DNA of 41,236 bases from Specibacter cremeus (GTDB lineage: Bacteria > Actinomycetota > Actinomycetes > Actinomycetales > Micrococcaceae). The stretch covers positions 40,754 to 81,989 of the forward strand of contig NZ_RWKQ01000019.1 in assembly GCF_003946885.1 (NCBI RefSeq). The letters are read 5' to 3'. The notes under the pieces were generated by a model. It searched no databases. It was not told the DNA's origin and saw only the letters and a program-made list of their open reading frames with translations. Positions 1 through 7,618 of this stretch are shown one piece after another. The first letter of the stretch is position 1. Every line of letters begins with the position of its first letter. A program made the translations under genes and the position numbers.

Positions 1-20
1 ACGGGCTCAATCACCGGTGC
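1..20. repeat. Partial copy of dispersed repeat
   Basis: The first bases contain GGCTCAATCACCGGTG, which matches part of the dispersed repeat seen near 22592-22607 and, less exactly, near 27840-27870. Here it overlaps the stop codon of the amidohydrolase, so the repeat supplies the end of that reading frame. Only a fragment is visible because the window starts here. Confidence 0.5.
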
Positions 21-1392
21 GCTCGTAGACCACCTTGCCGCCGAGCACCGTGTAGTCGACCGGCACGCCGGGCAGGTCCGCGGGGGACAGGTCGAACGGG
101 TTGGCGCCGAGCACGGCCAGGTCGGCCACATGGCCCACGCGCAAACTGCCCTTCCAGCCCTCGGCGCCGTCCTGCCAGGCCGGCGTGACCGTGTAGGCGC
201 GGAGCAGGTCGCGCATGCGGGTGCGCGCGTCGGCGGCCGGGCCCATCCACTCGTTCGCCGCCGCCAGCCCCACCCGCCAGTCGGGGACCGTGACCGGGGC
301 GTCCGAGCTGAGCGCCAGCGGCACCCCGGCGTCCAGTGCGGCCTGCAGCGGCCAGGCCTCGGCGGCGGTCTTCTCGCCCAGCACGCCGGCCACCCAGGCG
401 GCCGTGTGGTGGGCGATGCCGCCCTGCACGTTCAGCCCCATGCCCAGCGGCGCCATCCGGGCCAGCGTCTCCGGCGTGGCCAGGTCGCCGTGGATGATGT
501 AGTGCCGCAACGGCGCCTGGCCCGCCGCGGCCAGGGACGCCACCGTGTCCACCGTGACGTCGATGCTGCGGTCGCCCGTGGCGTGCACGCCGACCTGCAG
601 GCCCCGCTCGTGGACCAGTGTGATCATCCGGCGCAGCGATTCCTCGCCGTCGGCCGCGTCCGTGCCGCCCGTGAACGGCGCGCCCTGGCTGCCATCCGGG
701 TAGTGCCCGTGGATCCAGGCGCTGTGCATGGGCGGGATGCCGTCGGCGAACACCTTCACCCCGGCGATCCGCAGCGTCTCCGGGTTGGGCGTGCGGGTGT
801 CGATGCGTGCCAGCCCGGCGGCCAGGTCGTCGACCGTGCTGCCCCCGTCCAGCAGCCCGAACAGCAGCAGCACGTTGACGCGCGCGGTCAGCAGGCCCTC
901 GGCGTCCAGGGCCAGGTACTCGCGCAGCACATCCTCGCCGAAGCAGCCGGTGGGGCCGGCGTCCTCGCCCGGGCCCAGGCCGGGCTCCGTGTAGCTGGTG
1001 ATGCCCAGCGAGGCGATGAGGCGCCCGGCCTTCAGGATGGCTGCGCGGCGTTCGGCCGCGTTCGTCACGAGCGGCCCGTGCGCCTCCTCCGGGGCCAGGT
1101 CCGAACCGAACATGGTGTTCGGCCACAGGGCGCCCAGCCAGGCGCCGTGCAGGTGTGAGTCGTTGATGCCCGGCAGGGCGGCCCGGCCGGCCAGGTCGAT
1201 CACCCGGGTGTCCGGGCCGATCAGGGCCTCGGCGCCGGCGCCGAGGCAGGTGATGCGGCCGTCGTGCGCGGCGAGGCCCTCCACGACGCGGTCGTCGCCG
1301 TCGAGCGTGAGGATCGGCCCGCCGCGCACGACGAGATCGGCGGGACGATCGGGGAGTGCCCGGGTGTGGTCGGGAGCCACTTGTTGCAGCAC
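7..1392 (-). CDS. YtcJ-type amidohydrolase (Amidohydro_3)
   Basis: Metal-dependent amidohydrolase of the YtcJ / N-substituted formamide deformylase-like group, predicted to hydrolyse an amide or related C-N bond in the cytoplasm. About 461 residues. Visible signatures are an N-terminal beta segment LVVRGGPILTLDGDD, the metal site PGINDSHLH, a K-containing strand GVKVFADGIPP, HATGDRSIDVTVD, and a late LSSDAPV containing the usual catalytic Asp. I place the start at the GTG at 1392 because AAGGAG lies 5 nt upstream (complement of 1398-1403); an in-frame TTG at 1419 is possible but lacks such a site. The gene is divergent from the alcohol dehydrogenase operon and shares its control region, suggesting a role in the same pathway. 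The true substrate cannot be read from sequence. Confidence 0.88.
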   Translation of the reverse strand: MLQQVAPDHTRALPDRPADLVVRGGPILTLDGDDRVVEGLAAHDGRITCLGAGAEALIGPDTRVIDLAGRAALPGINDSHLHGAWLGALWPNTMFGSDLAPEEAHGPLVTNAAERRAAILKAGRLIASLGITSYTEPGLGPGEDAGPTGCFGEDVLREYLALDAEGLLTARVNVLLLFGLLDGGSTVDDLAAGLARIDTRTPNPETLRIAGVKVFADGIPPMHSAWIHGHYPDGSQGAPFTGGTDAADGEESLRRMITLVHERGLQVGVHATGDRSIDVTVDTVASLAAAGQAPLRHYIIHGDLATPETLARMAPLGMGLNVQGGIAHHTAAWVAGVLGEKTAAEAWPLQAALDAGVPLALSSDAPVTVPDWRVGLAAANEWMGPAADARTRMRDLLRAYTVTPAWQDGAEGWKGSLRVGHVADLAVLGANPFDLSPADLPGVPVDYTVLGGKVVYERTGD

Positions 1393-1413
1393 TTTTTCTC
1401 CTTGGGGACGGGT

Positions 1414-1441
1414 TCGCAATTTGAGTCAACGTATGTAGACT
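1414..1441 (+). promoter_or_regulatory. Promoter with overlapping 18-bp operator (site 1)
   Basis: AGTCAACGTATGTAGACT at 1424-1441 is an imperfect inverted repeat (7 of 9 positions symmetric). Its right end forms a -10 box, TAGACT (1436-1441), directed towards the alcohol dehydrogenase operon, with a weak -35 (TCGCAA, 1414-1419) 16 bp upstream. The motif recurs with 16 of 18 identical bases at 20434-20451, again over a TAGACT -10 box with 16-bp spacing. A repressor bound here would block the -10 element. It also lies just upstream of the amidohydrolase, so it may control both directions. The protein that binds it is unknown and no candidate gene lies beside it. Confidence 0.6.
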
Positions 1442-1508
1442 ATCCCACAATGGTGCGGTGGATCACAGCCCGCCCCGCACCGCCTGACCAGTCACCGAGG
1501 AGACGACC

Positions 1509-2633
1509 ATGACGACTTCCCCCCAGACGATTCCCACGAGCACCCGGGCCGCGGTGCTCACGGCCCACGGTGAACCGCTCGAAATCCAGGACTTGCCGCT
1601 GCCGGCGGACATCGAGCCCGGTGCGGCGCTGGTGCGCATCACGCGCACCACGCTGTGCGGCACCGACATCGAGATCTGGTCCGGGAAGATGAGCTTCCCG
1701 GGCATGCTGCCCATGGTCCTGGGGCACGAGATGGTCGGGGAGGTCATCGCCGTGGGCGAGGGCGCCCGTGACGCGTTGGGCCGCGAGATCACCGTGGGCG
1801 CCCGCATCGGCTGGTCCGAGTCGACGTGCGGGAAATGCTTCGGCTGCCGGGTGCTGCGCGAGCCGGTGGCCTGCTCGCGACGCGGCTACGGCTTCATGCA
1901 GCGCTCCGACGTGCCGCCGTACGCCACCGCTGGGCTGGTGGAGACCTGCTACGTGACGCCCAACGCGGAGAAGCTGCTGCTGCCCGAGGGCCTCGACGAC
2001 ACGCTGGCCGCCATGGCCGGCTGCGCCGCGAAGACCGTGCTGCGCGCGTTCGACCGGGCCGGCGGCGTGCGTCCGGGCTCCCGCGTGGTCATCCAGGGCA
2101 GCGGCGCGCTGGGACTGTTCGCGACCGCCGTCGCACGCATCTCCGGAGCCGGCACCGTGATCACCGTCGGCGCACCGGCGGACCGGCTGGCCATGGCGAA
2201 GCGCTTCGGCGCCGACCACGTGGTCGACATCGCCGCCGGCCCCGAGGCGACCATCGCCGCCGTCAACGAACTGACGTCCGGCATGGGCGCGGACCTGATC
2301 CTCGACTTCGCCGGCGCCCCGTCGGTGGGCCCCGAGGCCGTGGCCATGGCCGCCCAGCGCGGCACCTTCGTGGTGGTCGGCTCCACCGGGCCCACGGGCG
2401 AGGCCATCACGCTCGGCGCCGTCATGGGCAAGGAGATGACGATCGTCGGCTCGCTCAACGGCGACATCTCCGACTACTACCGGGCCACCGAGTTCTTCCG
2501 CACGTTCGCGGACCGCATGCCGTGGCAAGACCTGTTCAGCGAGCCGGTGGGCCTGTCCGGGGCGAGCGAATGCATCGCGGACATGTCCCGGCTGGGCCAA
2601 ATCAAGGCCGTCATCGACCCCCGCCTCCCGTAA
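1509..2633 (+). CDS. Zinc-binding alcohol dehydrogenase (MDR family)
   Basis: Medium-chain NAD(P)-dependent, zinc-containing alcohol dehydrogenase of 374 residues, the usual family length. The GroES-like domain carries the catalytic zinc ligands Cys50 (CGTD) and His73-Glu74 (GHE), and a structural-zinc loop with Cys107, Cys110, Cys113 and Cys122. The Rossmann domain has GSGALG near residue 197. A purine-rich GAGGAG site precedes the ATG. It is the first gene of a run of seven same-strand genes with gaps of 0-31 bp or overlaps, so one operon is likely. In that setting it probably oxidises an alcohol released by the downstream esterases; this is inference from context. Confidence 0.9.
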   Translation: MTTSPQTIPTSTRAAVLTAHGEPLEIQDLPLPADIEPGAALVRITRTTLCGTDIEIWSGKMSFPGMLPMVLGHEMVGEVIAVGEGARDALGREITVGARIGWSESTCGKCFGCRVLREPVACSRRGYGFMQRSDVPPYATAGLVETCYVTPNAEKLLLPEGLDDTLAAMAGCAAKTVLRAFDRAGGVRPGSRVVIQGSGALGLFATAVARISGAGTVITVGAPADRLAMAKRFGADHVVDIAAGPEATIAAVNELTSGMGADLILDFAGAPSVGPEAVAMAAQRGTFVVVGSTGPTGEAITLGAVMGKEMTIVGSLNGDISDYYRATEFFRTFADRMPWQDLFSEPVGLSGASECIADMSRLGQIKAVIDPRLP

Positions 2634-2664
2634 CCCGCACACCCGCCTGACCGAAAGGACCCCC

Positions 2665-3642
2665 ATGTCTGCCACGCAGTCCACCACCCTGGTGCCGCGC
2701 CGGGCCATCGGCACCACCGCCATCGAAGCCTCCGTGCTCTCGCTCGGCTCCTGGCACACCTACGACCGCATGGACTTTGAGACCGCGGTGACGATGGTGC
2801 GCACCGCCGTCGACGCGGGCATCAACCTGTTCGACGTCGGCGTCTACGGCTTCCCCGGCATGATGCCGCCGGCCGTCACCGACGTGCTGTTCTCCGCGAT
2901 CATCCGCGCCGCTGGCGTGAAGCGCGAGGAATACCTGCTCTCCGAGAAGCTGTGGCTGGAGGGCTACGGCGACGGCGGCTTCCGGCCCCAGCTCGAGGGC
3001 GCGCTGTTCCGCGTCGGCACCGACTACGCCGACCTGGTGGTGCTCGGGGACCTGCGCCGCGACGACCTTCAGCTGCGCGACCTGGTGCTGGACCTCGCCG
3101 GGCTGCAGAAGTCGGGCATCATCCGGGCGTGGGGCGTGAACAACTGGTCGGCCACGAACATCCAGTCGCTGATCGACATCGCCCGCGAGGAGGGCGTGCC
3201 CGGCCCCGAGATCACGCAGCTGAAGTACAGCCTGTCCCGGCGCTCCATCCCGGACGGCGAGCCATTCGCGAAGCTGTGGGAACAGGGCATCACCATGCAG
3301 TCCTCCGATGTCCTGGAGGGCGGCATCCTGGCCGGAAAGGTCAACCCCGACCGCGAGGTGGGGCGCGACCCGGGCGGCATCCGGGCGAAGATCATCGAGT
3401 CCGTGCCGGCCGTCACCGCACTAGCCGGCGAACTCGACACCACCCCGGCGCAGCTCGCCGTCGCCTTCACCCTCACCCACCCCGCCAACACGACGACGCT
3501 CTTCGGAGCGACCCGCCTCGAGCAGCTCGAACAGAACATCGGTGCGATCGCCCTCGTGGAGCGCGTCGGCGCCGCCCGGCTGCGCGAACTCGTCGCCCCG
3601 TTCTGGGCGGATGCGGGCATCGTCGACCCGGAAGGACCGTAA
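2665..3642 (+). CDS. Aldo/keto reductase family protein, atypical active site
   Basis: Aldo/keto reductase-like TIM-barrel protein of 325 residues, most like the Kv-beta/YghZ-type branch (GINLFDVGVYG, GTDYADL, GVNNWSA). Of the classical Asp-Tyr-Lys-His tetrad, Asp57, Tyr61 and Lys95 are visible. The position that normally reads LYQIH reads LVVLG here, so the catalytic His appears to be Gly128, and the Asp-Tyr spacing is one residue short. It may be a reductase with altered chemistry or a non-catalytic NADP-binding protein. GAAAGGA precedes the ATG. It lies 31 bp after the dehydrogenase and 5 bp before the first esterase. Confidence 0.82.
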   Translation: MSATQSTTLVPRRAIGTTAIEASVLSLGSWHTYDRMDFETAVTMVRTAVDAGINLFDVGVYGFPGMMPPAVTDVLFSAIIRAAGVKREEYLLSEKLWLEGYGDGGFRPQLEGALFRVGTDYADLVVLGDLRRDDLQLRDLVLDLAGLQKSGIIRAWGVNNWSATNIQSLIDIAREEGVPGPEITQLKYSLSRRSIPDGEPFAKLWEQGITMQSSDVLEGGILAGKVNPDREVGRDPGGIRAKIIESVPAVTALAGELDTTPAQLAVAFTLTHPANTTTLFGATRLEQLEQNIGAIALVERVGAARLRELVAPFWADAGIVDPEGP

Positions 3643-3647
3643 CCGCC

Positions 3648-4643
3648 ATGACCGGCACCGATACCGCAATCGCACCCGTCCCCTTCGACCCCGAGCTCGC
3701 CCCCATCCTCGAGGCCATGGCCGCCGCACCGCTGCCCGCCATGACCGCGGAAACGCTGCCGCTGATGCGCGACGGCGCCGCGGACATGTTCCCGTCCGCG
3801 GCGGACGCGATCGGCGACCGCCCGGTCGAGACCGAGGAGCGGCTCATCCCCGGCCCCGCCGGCGCCCCCGACCTCGAGATCACCATCCTTCGCCCGCGCG
3901 GGCACGACGCCTCCGCCACCGTGCCCGGCCTCTACAACATCCACGGCGGCGGCATGATCGTGGGGCACCGCTCCTGGGAGACCGGCCGCCTGGTCGACCT
4001 GGTGCTGGAACTGGGCGTCGTCGTCGTCAACGTCGAATACCGGTTGGCCCCGGAACACCCGTTCCCGGCCGGTGTGGAGGACTGCTACGCCGGGTTCGCC
4101 TGGTTCGCCGCGCACGCCGCGGACCTCGGCGTCGACCCGGAGAAGATCGTGGTCATGGGCGGCAGCGCCGGCGGCGGGTTCTCCGCGGCCGTGGCGTTGC
4201 TGGCTCGCGACCGCCAGGGTCCGGCGATCGCCGGGCAGCTGCTGCTGTGCCCCATGCTCGACAACACCAACACCACGGTGGCCAGCCGGCAATACGACGG
4301 GATCGGCACCTGGCAGCGCGACGCGAACCTGCTGGCCTGGAAGTGCGTGCTCGGCGCCGAGCTGGCCTCCTCGACGGAGGCGTCGCCGTACGCGGCGCCG
4401 AGCCGTGCACAGGACCTCTCCGGCTTGCCGCCGGCGTTCATCGAGGTGGGGGCCGCGGAGATGTTCCGCGACGAAGACGTCGAGTACGCGTCACGCATCT
4501 GGGCCACCGGCGGACAGGCGGAATTGCACGTCTGGAACGGCGGGTTCCACGGCTTCGACATGTACGCCCCGGACACGGAGATCACGCGCGCCGCGCTGAC
4601 GGCCCGCAGCTCGTGGCTACGCCGCGTCCTGGGGATCCGGTGA
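3648..4643 (+). CDS. HSL-family alpha/beta hydrolase (esterase) 1 of 4
   Basis: Serine esterase of the hormone-sensitive-lipase (bacterial family IV) type, 331 residues. The oxyanion-hole motif HGGG is at 99-102, the nucleophile is Ser173 in GGSAGG, and the acid and base are Asp275 (RDED) and His301 (FHGF). The conserved YRLAPEHP follows the HGGG strand. No signal peptide is seen, so it is cytoplasmic. I chose the ATG at 3648 because the longer open frame upstream only shadows the preceding gene. It is the first of four consecutive paralogues that share PFDPEL-like N-termini and GPAGAPD segments, evidently arisen by tandem duplication. The natural ester is unknown. Confidence 0.9.
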   Translation: MTGTDTAIAPVPFDPELAPILEAMAAAPLPAMTAETLPLMRDGAADMFPSAADAIGDRPVETEERLIPGPAGAPDLEITILRPRGHDASATVPGLYNIHGGGMIVGHRSWETGRLVDLVLELGVVVVNVEYRLAPEHPFPAGVEDCYAGFAWFAAHAADLGVDPEKIVVMGGSAGGGFSAAVALLARDRQGPAIAGQLLLCPMLDNTNTTVASRQYDGIGTWQRDANLLAWKCVLGAELASSTEASPYAAPSRAQDLSGLPPAFIEVGAAEMFRDEDVEYASRIWATGGQAELHVWNGGFHGFDMYAPDTEITRAALTARSSWLRRVLGIR

Positions 4644-5596
4644 GGGCCGTCCCCGTCCCCATCGACCCGGAGATCGCGGCGCGGATGGCCGGGCAGCCGG
4701 CCGGCGAGCCGATCACCCGGGAGACCCTCGTGGCGAGCCGGGCCGGCATGGCCGGGTTCTTCCCGCCCGCAGCCGAGGTGATCGGCGCCCGGCCGGTCCG
4801 GGCGGAGGAGCGGCTCATCCCGGGGCCCGCGGGCGAGCTGGAGGTCACCATCATCCGGCCCGCCGAGCCGCGGCCGGACGCCCCGGGCCTGTACAACATG
4901 CACGGCGGCGGCCTCATCATGGGCACCCGCCACATGGACACGGGCCGGATCGTCGACCTGGTCGAGGAGTTCGGCTTCGTTGCCGTCAACGTCGAGTACC
5001 GGCTGGCCCCGGAGCACCCGTACCTGGCACCCATGGACGACTGCTATGCGGGGCTGGACTGGATGGCCGGGCATGCCGGCGAGCTCGGCTTCGACGCCGG
5101 GCGGCTGTTCACGATCGGCGGCAGCGCCGGCGGGCTGCTCAGCGCCTCGATGGCGCTGCAGGCCCGCGACAACGGCGGCCCGGCCATCGCCGGCCAGGTG
5201 CTGCTGGTGCCCATGCTCGACTACCGCAACACCTCCGTCTCCACCCACCAGTACCCCACCGACGGGCCCTGGAGCCGGCACATCGACGTGCTCTCCTGGG
5301 ACTGCGTGCTCGGGGACCTGGTCACGGGCGACGACGTCTCGCCGTACGTGGCCCCGGCCAACGCGGCCGACCTGTCCGGCCTGCCGCCGGCCTACATCGA
5401 ACTCGGCTCCGCCGAGACGCTCCGCGACGAGGCGCTCGCCTACGCCACCCGCATCTGGGCGGCCGGCGGCGAGGCCGAACTGCACATCTGGTCCGGCGGC
5501 ACGCACGGCTTCGAGATGTTCCACCCGGACACCCGGCTCGCCCACGACGCCCTGGCCGCCCGCTCGAGCTGGTTTCGCCGCATGCTGGCCCGCTGA
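4640..5596 (+). CDS. HSL-family alpha/beta hydrolase (esterase) 2 of 4
   Basis: Second tandem esterase, 318 residues. The GTG start at 4640 overlaps the TGA of the previous gene (GTGA), implying translational coupling. Oxyanion motif HGGG at 88-91, nucleophile Ser162 in GGSAGG, Asp263 (LRDE) and His289 (THGF) complete the triad. The N-terminal cap region differs most from its neighbours: it is shorter, with an Ala/Gly-rich stretch, and residues 24-40 replace the helix seen in copies 3 and 4. This hints at a different acyl or alcohol preference. Cytoplasmic, with no signal peptide. Confidence 0.89.
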   Translation: MRAVPVPIDPEIAARMAGQPAGEPITRETLVASRAGMAGFFPPAAEVIGARPVRAEERLIPGPAGELEVTIIRPAEPRPDAPGLYNMHGGGLIMGTRHMDTGRIVDLVEEFGFVAVNVEYRLAPEHPYLAPMDDCYAGLDWMAGHAGELGFDAGRLFTIGGSAGGLLSASMALQARDNGGPAIAGQVLLVPMLDYRNTSVSTHQYPTDGPWSRHIDVLSWDCVLGDLVTGDDVSPYVAPANAADLSGLPPAYIELGSAETLRDEALAYATRIWAAGGEAELHIWSGGTHGFEMFHPDTRLAHDALAARSSWFRRMLAR

Positions 5597-5621
5597 AACC
5601 TCCCACCGAATCGAGGACCCC

Positions 5622-6587
5622 ATGACCACCGTCCCCTTCGACCCCGAGCTGCTCGCGGGCCTGGCCTTCTTCCAGCGGGAGATCGAGGGCACCCCGCTGC
5701 GCACTGGGAACATCCACGCCAGCCGCGCCCGCTTCGCCGCCCTGACCGCCCCCATCGAGGCGGTCGTCGGCGACGCGCCCGTCGCCTTCGAGCACGTCTC
5801 GGTGCCTGGGCCCGCGGGCGCGCCCGACGTCGCGCTGACCGTCATCCGCCCGGCGGCCGGCACGAGCGGCGCCGCGGGCGTCTACAATATCCACGGCGGC
5901 GGGACGGTTCTGGGCAACCGTTTCTTCGGCGTCGGCGAACTCATCGACCTCGTCGTGCGCCACGGCGTCGTCGCCGTCACGGTCGAGTACCGGCTCGCCC
6001 CGGAGGATCCGTACCCGGCCGGCGTCGAGGACTGCTACGCCGGGCTGGTCTGGATGGCCGGGCACGCCGCGGAGCTCGGCATCGACCCCGCACGCATCGT
6101 CGTGCAGGGCGCGAGCGCCGGCGGCCTGTTGAGCGCGGCCGTGTCGCTGCTCGCCCGCGACCGCTCGGGTCCCGCGATCGCGGGGCAGATCCTGGTGAGC
6201 CCGATGCTCGACGACCGGAACGACGCCCCATCGACGCACCAGTTCGACGACGTCGGCGTGTGGGACCGCGGCGCCAACCACGCGGGCTGGACCGCCTACC
6301 TCGGCGACGCCCGGGGGTCGGCGGATGTCCCGGCCTACGCGGCGCCCGCGCGGGCCACCGACCTTTCCGGCCTGCCGCCCGCGTTCATCGAGTTGGGCGC
6401 CTGCGAGGCCCTGCGCGACGAGGACATCTCCTACGCGAGCCGCATCTGGGCGGCCGGCGGCCAGGCCGAGCTGCACATCTGGCAGGGCGCCTTCCACGGT
6501 TCCAACGGGATCGCCCCCGGCGCGGAGGTCTCCCGGGCCACCGACGCCGCCCGGCTCAGCTGGATGCGCCGCATCCTCGCCCTCTGA
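5622..6587 (+). CDS. HSL-family alpha/beta hydrolase (esterase) 3 of 4
   Basis: Third tandem esterase, 321 residues. HGGG at 91-94, Ser165 in GASAGG (Gly replaced by Ala before the nucleophile, still GxSxG), Asp266 in LRDED and His292 in FHGS. The residue after the catalytic His-Gly is Ser rather than Phe as in the other three copies. Its cap region (LAFFQREIEGTPLR) is closely related to that of copy 4 and unlike copies 1 and 2, so the array probably formed by at least two duplication steps. A 25-bp gap separates it from copy 2. Confidence 0.89.
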   Translation: MTTVPFDPELLAGLAFFQREIEGTPLRTGNIHASRARFAALTAPIEAVVGDAPVAFEHVSVPGPAGAPDVALTVIRPAAGTSGAAGVYNIHGGGTVLGNRFFGVGELIDLVVRHGVVAVTVEYRLAPEDPYPAGVEDCYAGLVWMAGHAAELGIDPARIVVQGASAGGLLSAAVSLLARDRSGPAIAGQILVSPMLDDRNDAPSTHQFDDVGVWDRGANHAGWTAYLGDARGSADVPAYAAPARATDLSGLPPAFIELGACEALRDEDISYASRIWAAGGQAELHIWQGAFHGSNGIAPGAEVSRATDAARLSWMRRILAL

Positions 6588-6606
6588 CCCCAGCGAAAGG
6601 ACAGTC

Positions 6607-7578
6607 ATGACCCCTGTGCCGGTTCCGTACGATCCCGAGCTCGAGGAGGGGCTCGCGTTCTTCCTGGACCTGGTCGAGCGGATCCCGTTGCGCGAGCACA
6701 CGATCCTGGAGAACCGGGCGCACTTCGCCACGATCATCCAGCCGATCGAGGAGCAGGTCGGCGACCTCCCGCTCGACTGGGAGAACAGGGTCATCCCCGG
6801 CCCGGCCGGCGCCCCCGATGTGGAGATCACGATCATCCGGCCGAAGGGCGCCGTGTCCGGCGCCGGCGTGCTGGGCATCCACGGCGGCGGCATGGTGCTG
6901 GGCACCCGCTTCTTCGCCACCGGCGAGCTGATCGACCTGGCGCTGCGCCACGGCGTCGTCGGTGTGGCCGTCGAATACCGGCTGGCGCCGGAGCATCCGG
7001 GCACCGCCGCCGCCGAGGACTGCTACGCCGGGCTGGTCTGGTTCGCCGGGCACGCCGCCGAGCTGGGCGTCGACCCGGGGCGCATCATCGTCTCGGGTGC
7101 GAGCGCGGGCGGCGGCCTGTCCGCGGCCGTGGCACTCATGGCCCGCGACCGCAAGGGACCGAAGCTGGCCGGCCAGCTGCTGAACTGCCCGATGATCGAC
7201 GACCGCAACGACACCGTCTCCTCTTACCAGTACGACGGCATCGGCGCCTGGGACCGCAACAACAACGACACCGGCTGGAGCGCGCTGCTTGGCGTGACCC
7301 GGTTCACGGATGCCGTGTCGGCGTACTCGGCGCCGTCCCGCGCCACCGACCTGTCGAACCTGCCGCCGGCCTACATCGAGGTCGGAAGCGCCGAGGTGTT
7401 CCGCGACGAGGACGTGGACTACGCGACCCGCATCTGGGCGACTGGAGGCCAGGCCGAATTGCACGTGTGGTCCGGCGCCTACCACGGCTTCTCCGGATTC
7501 TCCCCGGACGCGGTCGTCTCGCAGGCCGCCAACGCGGCCCGCGACAGCTGGATCCGGCGCACCCTTGGCCTTAGGTGA
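6607..7578 (+). CDS. HSL-family alpha/beta hydrolase (esterase) 4 of 4
   Basis: Fourth tandem esterase, 323 residues, preceded by GAAAGGA. HGGG at 92-95, Ser166 in GASAGGG, Asp268 in FRDED and His293 in YHGF. The cap segment LAFFLDLVERIPLREH matches copy 3. The PYDPEL start and C-terminal SWIRRTLGLR match the pattern of the other copies. It is separated from copy 3 by 19 bp, and its TGA lies at the likely start of the exporter gene. Cytoplasmic serine hydrolase; substrate unknown. Confidence 0.89.
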   Translation: MTPVPVPYDPELEEGLAFFLDLVERIPLREHTILENRAHFATIIQPIEEQVGDLPLDWENRVIPGPAGAPDVEITIIRPKGAVSGAGVLGIHGGGMVLGTRFFATGELIDLALRHGVVGVAVEYRLAPEHPGTAAAEDCYAGLVWFAGHAAELGVDPGRIIVSGASAGGGLSAAVALMARDRKGPKLAGQLLNCPMIDDRNDTVSSYQYDGIGAWDRNNNDTGWSALLGVTRFTDAVSAYSAPSRATDLSNLPPAYIEVGSAEVFRDEDVDYATRIWATGGQAELHVWSGAYHGFSGFSPDAVVSQAANAARDSWIRRTLGLR

Positions 7579-7618
7579 GCACACTGGAGCTCGCCGCACC
7601 GGGACCCTCCGGCGCACC

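Noticed and set aside
2952-3647. Upstream extension of the first esterase frame into the AKR gene
   Set aside because: The extension is an Arg/Pro-rich shadow of the reductase; the family N-terminus begins at the ATG at 3648.
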